Assembly: GCA_009780235.1 (NCBI GenBank)
Contig: WRAK01000005.1
Span: 1-64,000 of the forward strand
Reading direction: 5' to 3'
DNA: 64,000 nucleotides
DNA from: Oscillospiraceae bacterium
Lineage (GTDB): Bacteria; Bacillota; Clostridia; Oscillospirales; Oscillospiraceae
The notes below the pieces were generated by a model. The model was not told the DNA's origin. It worked only from the letters and a program-made list of their open reading frames with translations, and ran no database searches. The stretch's first letter is position 1; each line of letters begins with the position of its first letter. Shown here in pieces: positions 27,705 to 34,322 of this stretch. A program made the translations under genes and the position numbers.

Positions 27705-27791
27705 TGGTGCTGGTGGCCGGAATCGAACCGGCACGGGATTGCTCCCACGGGATTTTAAGTCCCGGGCGTCTACCTGTTCCGCCACACCAGC
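27705..27791 (-). tRNA. tRNA-Leu (anticodon UAA)
   Basis: 87 bases including an encoded CCA. The acceptor stem GCTGGTG pairs with CACCAGC. The anticodon stem CGGGA/TCCCG encloses CTTAAAA with anticodon TAA. A long variable arm (GTGGGAGCAATCCCGT), typical of leucine tRNAs, and the T-arm CCGGTTCGATTCCGG are present. Its 3' end faces the acquired segment, as at a tRNA integration site. Confidence 0.96.
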
Positions 27792-27834
27792 GTAGTGCTT
27801 CCGTATCGTACCATTTTTGGAGGGCGATTGTCAA

Positions 27835-27861
27835 GTAGGGGCGGCAGAATGCCGCCCCTAC
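27835..27861. repeat. Short TGTAGGG-family palindrome (GGCAGAATGCC core)
   Basis: GTAGGGGCGGC, AGAAT, GCCGCCCCTAC: a 27-bp perfect palindrome with a 5-base centre. The same core is found at about 50880-50901 and, in frame, inside the calcium ATPase gene (54228-54250). Confidence 0.9.
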
Positions 27862-27877
27862 AATGTACGCCTACATC

Positions 27878-28711
27878 CTACCGCACCGCCTTAAACCGTT
27901 CCGTCGTCTCCCGTACGCCGACCTCAACGGGGAACCGCTCGGCGGAGGAGCCGCCCATGTAGCCGTCGCATTGCGGGCAGTTGTCTACCACATACTGAAG
28001 TTCCGTATGTCCGGAAATCGGCCCGCCGTGGCTGATGATCATCGCTTCGGGATGTGCTCGTTTTACCGCGTCGCAAATATGATTGACCCGTTTGCAGGTC
28101 TCATCGAGCGAAATCGCTGTCTTGTTGCCGATGCTCCCGCCGACGGAGTTACCCATACATGCCACAATCAGCGGAACGCCGACATCGGCCATGCGTCTTG
28201 CTTCGTCCGCTGTGGTACAGGCGGCGTGGGTGAAGAGGTCATGCTTGACCGCCAGCTCCATCATGTCGATTTCCTTTTGGAACGGCAGCCCCGTTTCCTC
28301 AAAAGCAGCCCGCAGGCTTCCGTCGATGGCACTCATGCTGGGGCTGTTGTAGATGCCGGAAAACCCGAGCGATTTTACACGATCTAACAGCCGCTCCATG
28401 TCCCGTGTCGGGTCTGCGCCGAGCAGTCCCGCGCAGACGGGGACGTCTTGCACAATCGGTAAAATCTCCCGCTCGCCCAGCTCCAAGGTCAGGGCGTTGG
28501 AGTCGCAGATGGGCAGGTAGCCCGCCATAGAGCTCAGCCCCGCCATACGGAACTTGGCGAGGGGGTAGGTCGAAATTAAATCCGCGCCGCCGCGCTCTAC
28601 GAACTTTGCCGTGATGCCCGTTCCGACACCGACCGTGTAGAGGTATCGCCCTGCTGCACGTTCGGCTTTGAGGCGTGCGAGGACTTCGCTTGCTGTGTAT
28701 TGTTTTGCCAT
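27878..28711 (-). CDS. Phosphoenolpyruvate hydrolase-like TIM-barrel protein
   Basis: 277 residues matching the PEP hydrolase / TIM-barrel signal-transduction family (PF09370 type): GVGTGITAKFVERGGADL near the start, PVCAGLLGADPTRDMERLL, GIYNSPSMSAIDGSLR, and C-terminal MIISHGGPISGHTELQYVV then GYMGGSSAERFPVE. These segments fit a barrel enzyme acting on a phosphoenol- or carboxylate-type substrate. The real substrate in Clostridia is not established. A GGAGGGAAAT ribosome site precedes the ATG. It follows the large lipoprotein gene on the same strand by 43 bp, so the two may be co-transcribed. Confidence 0.8.
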   Translation of the reverse strand: MAKQYTASEVLARLKAERAAGRYLYTVGVGTGITAKFVERGGADLISTYPLAKFRMAGLSSMAGYLPICDSNALTLELGEREILPIVQDVPVCAGLLGADPTRDMERLLDRVKSLGFSGIYNSPSMSAIDGSLRAAFEETGLPFQKEIDMMELAVKHDLFTHAACTTADEARRMADVGVPLIVACMGNSVGGSIGNKTAISLDETCKRVNHICDAVKRAHPEAMIISHGGPISGHTELQYVVDNCPQCDGYMGGSSAERFPVEVGVRETTERFKAVR

Positions 28712-28754
28712 ACTATTTCCCTCCTAGAGCACTTTTTCAAACCGGCGGAATGCT

Positions 28755-30764
28755 CTATCGCAATTCCAACAAATAAATCCGTACCCGATTCTGAATAATC
28801 CGCGCCGTATCCGCCGCCGTCCTGTCACCTGCGAAAAATGGCAGCAGTTCTTCCAATGCCATCTCCCACAACTCGGGCGCGTAGCGTCCGCCCGGTTGGG
28901 CGGTGTCTATAATCGCCCGCAGGCTTTGCGCCTCTGCCGTTGTCATGGCGTAGAGTTCGATTGAGAAACCGAATTGTTGGATTGTAAGCGGAACCTCCGC
29001 TTCGTTGCCGTCCTCATCCTCGCTCATCCGAGGTGTCATTGCCTCGGCGATTCCGGCTTCGTACAGGTCAATGCGCAGGGGGAAACGGTATTCGCTGACC
29101 TCTGCCGCGGGCAGAAGCAAACGGCGCACAAACGCCCAAGCGTCTTCCGCGCGGTCAGATGCGACGTTGATGCCTACACGGTTCATATCTAAGTGTATCA
29201 TATGCGCACCGCCCGCATCCGTGGGCATGCCGAGCGTGGTGATATTTTCCAAGGCGGCGGCATAGACCCGATACGTCTCTATGCCGCCCAGAAATGCCAT
29301 AGAAAGTAACTGTTCTCCCTGCGGAATATGTATAAACGCACTAACAACTCCATGCACCGCCTCCGGCGCAGAGGCGGGCAAGCGGCTCGCAACTTCCAGC
29401 AGGCGGATGAAAGCCTCACTATCCAAATTTGCTTCCATCCTGTGCCAATCGATGAATGCGGGCATCATCTCCATGATAAAACTTTGACCTGTCACCCAAA
29501 AGCCCAGCGGATAAGGCGCGGGTGTTTCCATCAGAGCGAGGAGGTCTGCGTGTGTCCAAGTATCGATATGCCCCACGGTTTCCATCCGGCCTATCATTGT
29601 CCGAATGGAAAATTCATTTGTAATCCAAGGCAGAGTGCCGTCAGGCGTCTCCATGGCGTTTAGTACATTCGGGAAAAAGTCTGCCCGATTCAGCTCCGGG
29701 TCGGTGACGAGGAAGGGATTCAAATCGACCAACAGGCCGGCATCCGCCATGATTTCACCGGCTCCGAATATGATATCGGGGCCGCCGCCCGTGAGCAAAT
29801 CCATCTGAAAGCGGGAGAAACCGATTCCATGGTCTGTTTCCGTGTTGTACCTGTTATAATCAATCAATTCAATGCGATGCGTGCGGCTCTCTCGATTGAA
29901 CGCTGCGATTTCCCGCATGATATCGGAGGAGAGCCAAAATCCGCCCAAGGTGATGGTGACACGCTCGGGCAGATCTGCCCTCGGGGTGGGGGTGAGGAGG
30001 ATCATCGCGGTCTCAATGTGCCACCCCTCCTCGTCTCCAAGCCAATCTTCCGTTTGCATCAGGACGAAGATGCGGCCGTCGTCCAAGAAAAGGACATGCG
30101 CGCTGCTCATATCGGTAAATCCGGTTTCGAGCCAGTTCAGGATGAGGGTACGCTCCCCGCTTTGCAGATTATAGCCGAAGAGATAGCTCCCGTTGTCCAT
30201 TAAAAGGTCAAAGTCGGCGTCTTCCCATGCCGAAAACAGGCGCAACACACCGGGTGCGGTGACGGGGATGTCTTCGTCGTTCCACTCGCCCGTGGCGGGG
30301 TCAATCTCCCGCAGGGTGGGGTTGCCGGCATCGTCCCACAACATGCCCACGATGCGTCCGTCCCGCAGCATTGCGGCGGTTTGGCGGGGGAGGCGGTGTT
30401 CCCGGTCGGGGAAGAGCGTATTGAGCTCGTCTTCCACAGTCTCGAAATCACCGGGTATTGTTCGGCGTTCCGCATCGCTGCCGTCCGGCAGGAAGCTGGT
30501 GAAGACAACCTCGGCACCGTGTATGGCATTATTTTCGATATCCCACGCAGTATAGTAGAAGAAAATCCGTTCGCCCGCTGTCCATGCGCGCTCTACCCGC
30601 TCTGTAATCACAGGAGATTCCAAGTGTTTGGGGAGGTAGGCGTAGGTGTCGAAGCGGGTGGTGTTGAACAGGCCGCCGCTGGATACGCGCTCGTTGTTTT
30701 GGCCGCAGGCGGTGAGGGATAGGGGGATGAGGAGGAGCAGGAGCAGAAGGAGTCGTTTTTTCAT
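28755..30764 (-). CDS. Lipoprotein with N-terminal sensor-like domain and ABC solute-binding domain
   Basis: 669 residues. The signal peptide MKKRLLLLLLLLIPLSLTAC has a lipobox (LTAC) for attachment to the outer membrane face. Residues about 30-280 form a repetitive beta-rich region with motifs such as IFFYYTAWD, LFGYNLQSGERTLILNW and VLFLDDGRIFVLMQ. Residues about 285-660 are a family 1 extracellular solute-binding fold (MREIAAFNRESRTHRIEL, LLTGGGPDIIFG, NEFSIRTMIGRME). The same two-part plan occurs in the lipoprotein at 62713, and the N-terminal part alone in the proteins at 55528 and 56759. No permease genes are adjacent here. The ligand, perhaps a saccharide, is unknown. Confidence 0.82.
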   Translation of the reverse strand: MKKRLLLLLLLLIPLSLTACGQNNERVSSGGLFNTTRFDTYAYLPKHLESPVITERVERAWTAGERIFFYYTAWDIENNAIHGAEVVFTSFLPDGSDAERRTIPGDFETVEDELNTLFPDREHRLPRQTAAMLRDGRIVGMLWDDAGNPTLREIDPATGEWNDEDIPVTAPGVLRLFSAWEDADFDLLMDNGSYLFGYNLQSGERTLILNWLETGFTDMSSAHVLFLDDGRIFVLMQTEDWLGDEEGWHIETAMILLTPTPRADLPERVTITLGGFWLSSDIMREIAAFNRESRTHRIELIDYNRYNTETDHGIGFSRFQMDLLTGGGPDIIFGAGEIMADAGLLVDLNPFLVTDPELNRADFFPNVLNAMETPDGTLPWITNEFSIRTMIGRMETVGHIDTWTHADLLALMETPAPYPLGFWVTGQSFIMEMMPAFIDWHRMEANLDSEAFIRLLEVASRLPASAPEAVHGVVSAFIHIPQGEQLLSMAFLGGIETYRVYAAALENITTLGMPTDAGGAHMIHLDMNRVGINVASDRAEDAWAFVRRLLLPAAEVSEYRFPLRIDLYEAGIAEAMTPRMSEDEDGNEAEVPLTIQQFGFSIELYAMTTAEAQSLRAIIDTAQPGGRYAPELWEMALEELLPFFAGDRTAADTARIIQNRVRIYLLELR

Positions 30765-30842
30765 GGCGCGGGTTCCGTTTCTGTAATGTTCTTGGTGTTA
30801 TTATAGGGGCTTCAGTGTGGTGTGTCAAACGGGGTATGGTGC

Positions 30843-30913
30843 TGTAGGGCGGCCGTTGGCCGTCCGCGCCCCTGATGATACGTTTTGCGGCTTGGGAAAC
30901 GTGCGCCCCCCTA
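30843..30913. repeat. TGTAGGG-family repeat overlapping a stop codon
   Basis: Runs from TGTAGGGCGGCC to CGCCCCCCTAC. The terminal CTA is, on the minus strand, the TAG stop codon of the 52-residue gene at 30911-31069. Confidence 0.7.
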
Positions 30914-31069
30914 CTCTCCGCTTTCCGCCACAGGCAGCACAACCAGCTTCGGCGCATCATCTCCCTCATACATCTCCTCCGTTTTAAGCTGTGCCTCCTG
31001 CAAAATATTGATTGCGTCCGTCATGGCGTTGAATAGGGTGAAATACATTTTTTTGTAGTCTGTTGCCAT
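30911..31069 (-). CDS. Small acidic helical protein (52 aa), divergent from an XRE regulator
   Basis: Too short for usual gene calling, but with a good ribosome site (AAAGGAG 9 bases before the ATG). It reads MATDYKKMYFTLFNAMTDAI, then an amphipathic helix with LQEAQLKTEEMYEG and a C-terminal strand LVVLPVAESGE. Similar 40-60-residue proteins starting MATDYKKMYFTLFNAM occur in phage- and plasmid-like regions of Clostridia; their role is unknown. The upstream region is shared with the divergent XRE gene and contains a perfect palindrome, so it is probably under that repressor. Confidence 0.75.
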   Translation of the reverse strand: MATDYKKMYFTLFNAMTDAINILQEAQLKTEEMYEGDDAPKLVVLPVAESGE

Positions 31070-31120
31070 GCTATTGCTCTCCTTTAGTCGTCATGTGTAG
31101 TCTATCAATAATATAATGTT

Positions 31121-31152
31121 TGTCAATAAACGTCAATATACGTTTATTGACA
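31121..31152. promoter_or_regulatory. Perfect 12-bp inverted-repeat operator between divergent genes
   Basis: TGTCAATAAACG, an 8-bp centre (TCAATATA) and CGTTTATTGACA. Each arm end supplies a TTGACA -35 hexamer pointing outward; on the minus strand a TAGACT -10 follows at 16 bp. This is the expected position for a repressor that controls both itself and the small gene. Confidence 0.75.
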
Positions 31153-31202
31153 GATGTATTTTGAGCATTCTGAGAGATACACTTTTGCTGAGGTGATAGT
31201 GT

Positions 31203-31454
31203 ATGGGACGCAGTTCAAAAGTTTCGATAGAGCATAGAGACAAATATTTTGAGATTGGCTTAAATGTTGCATTTTACCGTAAAAAAGCGGGAATGACGCA
31301 AGACCAACTTGCTGAAAAAATAGACATGAACCGCTCTTATCTGGGGGAAATTGAGGCACCAAATATGGTGACAACTCTATCGTTGGAGATGTTATTCAAA
31401 ATTGCGGATGCCTTGGAGATTCCCGCATCCAAACTCTTGGAATTTCGGGATTAG
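31203..31454 (+). CDS. XRE-family helix-turn-helix regulator (83 aa)
   Basis: A single Cro/cI-type DNA-binding domain: FEIGLNVAFYRKKAGMTQDQ, LAEKIDMNRSYLGEIE (recognition helix) and LEMLFKIADALEIPASKLL. No extra domain. It is divergent from the 52-residue gene across a palindromic operator, which it probably binds. AT-rich compared with the following cluster. The Shine-Dalgarno sequence before the ATG is weak (GAGGTGATAGTG). Confidence 0.88.
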   Translation: MGRSSKVSIEHRDKYFEIGLNVAFYRKKAGMTQDQLAEKIDMNRSYLGEIEAPNMVTTLSLEMLFKIADALEIPASKLLEFRD

Positions 31455-31488
31455 TTGACGGGGCAAGCGTGATTTGATATACTTCCAC

Positions 31489-31552
31489 TGTAGGGTGCGA
31501 TGTCCTCATCGCACCGTGCATATGCGGCGCGATGAGGACATCGCGCCCTACA
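31489..31552. repeat. TGTAGGG-family palindrome (GATGTCCTCATCGC type)
   Basis: TGTAGGGTGCGATGTCCTCA at one end and its near-complement TGAGGACATCGCGCCCTACA at the other. The same arms recur at about 42058-42136 and 50670-50752. Confidence 0.9.
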
Positions 31553-31571
31553 AAGGACTTTTTGGGAGGCT

Positions 31572-32378
31572 GTGCGTTTGCTCGTTGTCATCAAAGGGGC
31601 GGGGGATATCGCGACCGGGGTCGCCGTTCGATTATGGCGGGCTCGGTTTCAGGTTGTCATGACGGAAGTGCCGCAGCCTACGACCGTGCGGCGGACGGTA
31701 AGTTTTTCGCAGGCGGTGTATGACGGAGCCGCCAGAGTGGAGGGCATCGAAGCCGTGCGCATCTCGTCTGCGGACGAGGCGGAGACGTTCTTGCGGATAG
31801 GGCGGATCCCTGTGCTGGTGGATGCCGAGGCGGCCTGTGTGCGTTTGCTTGCGCCGGATGCGGTGGTGGATGCGATTTTGGCCAAGCGGAATCCGGGGAC
31901 GGCCATCTCGGACGCCCCCGTAGTAGTCGGTGTCGGTCCCGGGTTTACGGCGGGGGCAGATTGCCACGCCGTGGTGGAGACAGAGCGGGGGCACGATTTG
32001 GGTCGTGTGATTCTCGAAGGTTCCGCCGCGCCGAACACGGGTGTACCGGGTGAGATTGGCGGCTATGATTTGCAGCGTGTTTTGCGGGCGGGGTCTGCGG
32101 GCGTGTTTCGGCAGGTGTTGGAGATCGGAACACGGGTAAACGCGGGCGATGTCGTCGGGACGATTGACGGTGCGCCTGTGGTTTCTGAAATTAACGGTAT
32201 CCTCCGCGGTGTGTTGGCATCCGGGATTTCCGTGAAGCCGGGGATGAAGTGCGGTGACGTTGACCCGCGGTGCGAGCCGGGGCATTGTCACAGCGTGTCG
32301 GACAAGGCGCGCGCCGTCGGCGGCGGGGTGTTGGAGGCGATTTTGCGGCTCTGTCCCGGTACGGTGACGCTTCGATGA
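31572..32378 (+). CDS. yqeB: YqeB-family protein of the selenium-dependent molybdenum hydroxylase system
   Basis: 268 residues from GTG (GGGAGG upstream). N-terminal Rossmann-like start VVIKGAGDIATGVAVRLWRA, middle GVGPGFTAGADCHAVVETER, and C-terminal VNAGDVVGTIDGAPVVSEIN then VKPGMKCGDVDPR. This is the YqeB/EF2563 family, found with selenium-dependent molybdenum hydroxylases and thought to help mature their labile selenium cofactor. Its stop overlaps the yqeC start (ATGA), the first of two such overlaps in yqeB-yqeC-mocA. Confidence 0.9.
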   Translation: MRLLVVIKGAGDIATGVAVRLWRARFQVVMTEVPQPTTVRRTVSFSQAVYDGAARVEGIEAVRISSADEAETFLRIGRIPVLVDAEAACVRLLAPDAVVDAILAKRNPGTAISDAPVVVGVGPGFTAGADCHAVVETERGHDLGRVILEGSAAPNTGVPGEIGGYDLQRVLRAGSAGVFRQVLEIGTRVNAGDVVGTIDGAPVVSEINGILRGVLASGISVKPGMKCGDVDPRCEPGHCHSVSDKARAVGGGVLEAILRLCPGTVTLR

Positions 32379-33148
32379 CGGGCATGATGTATTCGGATGC
32401 GCTGGGGCTTGTCCCCGGCGATGTAGCGGCGATGATTGGGAGCGGGGGGAAGACCTCGCTGCTGTTTCGGCTGGCGGATGAGAATCGGGGGCGGCGGGTG
32501 CTGGTCTCGACGACGACGAAGATGTTTATGCCCCATGTAGGGGTGGGGTCATCCCGTCCGTGCTCCGCCGCGGGGGCGGTTGATTGGGATATTTCCGATG
32601 CGGGAGACGGCGGACGGCCAATGGCCGCCCCTACAGCAGGGATTCATTTATTGCACGGCGGAAAGTTGGGTGAGAAAATTATCGCCCCGCCGCCGGGACA
32701 ACTTGCGCTTGCCTGTGCGGACGCGGAACTGGCTCTGCTGGAGTGTGACGGGTCAAAGGGTTTGCCGCTCAAGGGCTGGGCGGCGTATGAGCCTGTGGTG
32801 CCGAATTTTGTGACGGTGACGGTCGGTGTATTGCCGCTCTGGGCGGTTGGGCAGGCTGTCGGCCCCGAGCTTGTGCATCGGGTGGAGTTGTTTTGTGCGC
32901 TGACCGGGGCGGAAATCGGGGAGCCTGTGACACCCGCGCATTTGGCCGCCGTGATCGGGCATCCCGCAGGACTCTTCCGGGAAACGCAGGGGCGGCGGGT
33001 ATTGTTTTTGAACTATCGGCAGGGCGAGCCGGGGCCGGAGTTGGCTGAAGCTTTGGTGAAGATACTGCCCCCCGCCGTGCGGCAGGGTTTGGATGCCGTT
33101 TTGGCCGGGGATGTGCATAGCGGCACGGTGCGGAGGATAGAACTATGA
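32375..33148 (+). CDS. yqeC: YqeC-family selenium cofactor biosynthesis protein
   Basis: 257 residues from the ATG overlapping the yqeB stop. The nucleotide-binding start GDVAAMIGSGGKTSLLFRLA and STTTKMFMP, and the later LLECDGSKGLPLKGW and EPVVPNFVTVTVG, identify YqeC, a P-loop protein of the selenium-dependent molybdenum hydroxylase system. Residues about 54-87 are encoded by a complete TGTAGGG...CCCTACA palindromic repeat read in frame (VGVGSSRPCSAAGAVDWDIS...GGRPMAAPTA), where homologues have an ordinary loop or helix. The surrounding motifs are intact, so the protein may still work. The stop overlaps the next start. Confidence 0.85.
   Translation: MTGMMYSDALGLVPGDVAAMIGSGGKTSLLFRLADENRGRRVLVSTTTKMFMPHVGVGSSRPCSAAGAVDWDISDAGDGGRPMAAPTAGIHLLHGGKLGEKIIAPPPGQLALACADAELALLECDGSKGLPLKGWAAYEPVVPNFVTVTVGVLPLWAVGQAVGPELVHRVELFCALTGAEIGEPVTPAHLAAVIGHPAGLFRETQGRRVLFLNYRQGEPGPELAEALVKILPPAVRQGLDAVLAGDVHSGTVRRIEL
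32536..32635 (+). repeat. Palindromic repeat inside the yqeC coding sequence
   Basis: 100 bp from TGTAGGGGTGGGGTCATCCC to CGGCCAATGGCCGCCCCTACA, with the same ends and arm sequences as intergenic copies (compare 33949-33977 and 34286-34306). No stop codon arises in the yqeC frame. Confidence 0.85.
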
Positions 33149-33735
33149 GGGCGACAACTGCCATCATCTTAGCTGCCGGGCTGTCGTCCCGCATGGGGGC
33201 GCAAAAACTACTGCTTCCCGTGGGCGGGAAGCCGATGTTACAGCATGGCTTGGATTTGGTGGAGTCGATGGACTTCACCCGGTGTGTACTGGTGACGACA
33301 CCGGAGGTCGCGTCGGGCGTAGGCACGGGGGCGGAGATTGTCATCAACCCCGCGCCCGAGGCGGGGCAGAGCGGTAGTGTGCGCTTGGGTGTCCTCGCCG
33401 CCGCGCCGGGGGACAGCCTGCTTTTTCTTACGGGTGACCAGCCGTTTTTGGATGCGGCGACCTTGGCGGCGATTTTGGCGGCGGATGACGGCGAGAGCAT
33501 CGTCTATCCCGTGGGGCCGGACGGGATGCCGAGGAGTCCCGTGTTGTTCGGGGCGAAGTTTCGGGAGGAGTTGCTCTCGCTGCAAGGCGACGAGGGCGGT
33601 CGGCAGATTCGGCGGCGGTATCCGGCGGCCTGTCGGGCGGTGCGAGTTACGGATGAGCGGGTTTTGGCGGATATTGATACGCCGAGGGAGTATGACAGGG
33701 TCAATTCCCCTCCTTCGGAGGGGTGGCAGGCGTAG
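33145..33735 (+). CDS. mocA: MocA-like nucleotidyltransferase (molybdenum cofactor cytidylyltransferase type)
   Basis: 196 residues. The nucleotidyltransferase signature TAIILAAGLSSRMGAQKLLL and LLFLTGDQPFLDA identify the MobA/MocA family that adds CMP or a similar group to molybdopterin. It is third in the overlapping yqeB-yqeC-mocA unit and directly serves the hydroxylase at 34323. The last 10 residues (NSPPSEGWQA) and the stop codon come from a dispersed repeat (CCCCTCC...GGAGGGGTGGCAGGCGTAG); the native C-terminus probably ended near ADIDTPREYDRV. Confidence 0.9.
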   Translation: MRATTAIILAAGLSSRMGAQKLLLPVGGKPMLQHGLDLVESMDFTRCVLVTTPEVASGVGTGAEIVINPAPEAGQSGSVRLGVLAAAPGDSLLFLTGDQPFLDAATLAAILAADDGESIVYPVGPDGMPRSPVLFGAKFREELLSLQGDEGGRQIRRRYPAACRAVRVTDERVLADIDTPREYDRVNSPPSEGWQA

Positions 33736-34307
33736 CCTGACGGGGTGGTCTTGCGGGGCGCATATGTTGTAGGGAGCGGTGCCCTCGACGCCCCGCATAC
33801 CATACACGCAATACCACGGGGCGGCGAGGATGCCGTGCCCTACACAAAGGTCAAGGGTACCACCCTACCCCTTCGGTGAGGGGAATTTGCACGAGACGAT
33901 GCGGGTAGCATTCTACAATGTACAACGTGTAGGGGCGCGCATTGCGCGTCCGCGGACGGCCAATGGCCGCCCCTACAACCAACACCGTAAATTTCTGCTG
34001 TTATACGGGATACCGGAGGACGCCGCCCCCCACAAAGGCAATGGGCGCACAAAGCCTCCCTCGCAAGCGAGGGAGGTGGCCGCCGTAGGCGGTCGGAGGG
34101 AGTACAGGCGCATACATTTTCTGCGGAAAATGTATAAGTCCGCCTAAGGCGGACGATGTGCTTTCGAAAGGGGACTTGTCTCCCTTCGACCTTCCCCCCG
34201 GCCTCCGGCGGCACCAAGGTCAAGGGCACCACCCCACCGCCTGCGGCGGCACCCCTCCAAGGAGGGGAATTTGGAAAAAGACGGGCGGGATGACCCCGCC
34301 CCTACAA
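33706..34307. repeat. Mosaic array of at least three repeat families
   Basis: The gap of almost 600 bp has no gene. In order: the GGCAGGCGTAGCCTGACGGGG unit; a TGTAGGG palindrome with GACGCCCC arms (33770-33845); TGTAGGGGCGCGCATTGCGC to GGCCAATGGCCGCCCCTACA (33930-33977); a GCCTCCCTCGCAAGCGAGGG unit; the TATAAGTCCGCC...GGCGGACGAT unit with CTTCGACCTTCCCCC; a CACCACCCCACCGCC unit; and a half palindrome ending CCCCGCCCCTACA immediately before the next ribosome-binding site. Confidence 0.8.
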
Positions 34308-34322
34308 TGGAGGAAGCGCATC

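Noticed and set aside
33779-34147. A 122-codon frame in the repeat mosaic
   Set aside because: It is composed entirely of dispersed repeat units and lacks a ribosome site; similar frames occur in every mosaic.
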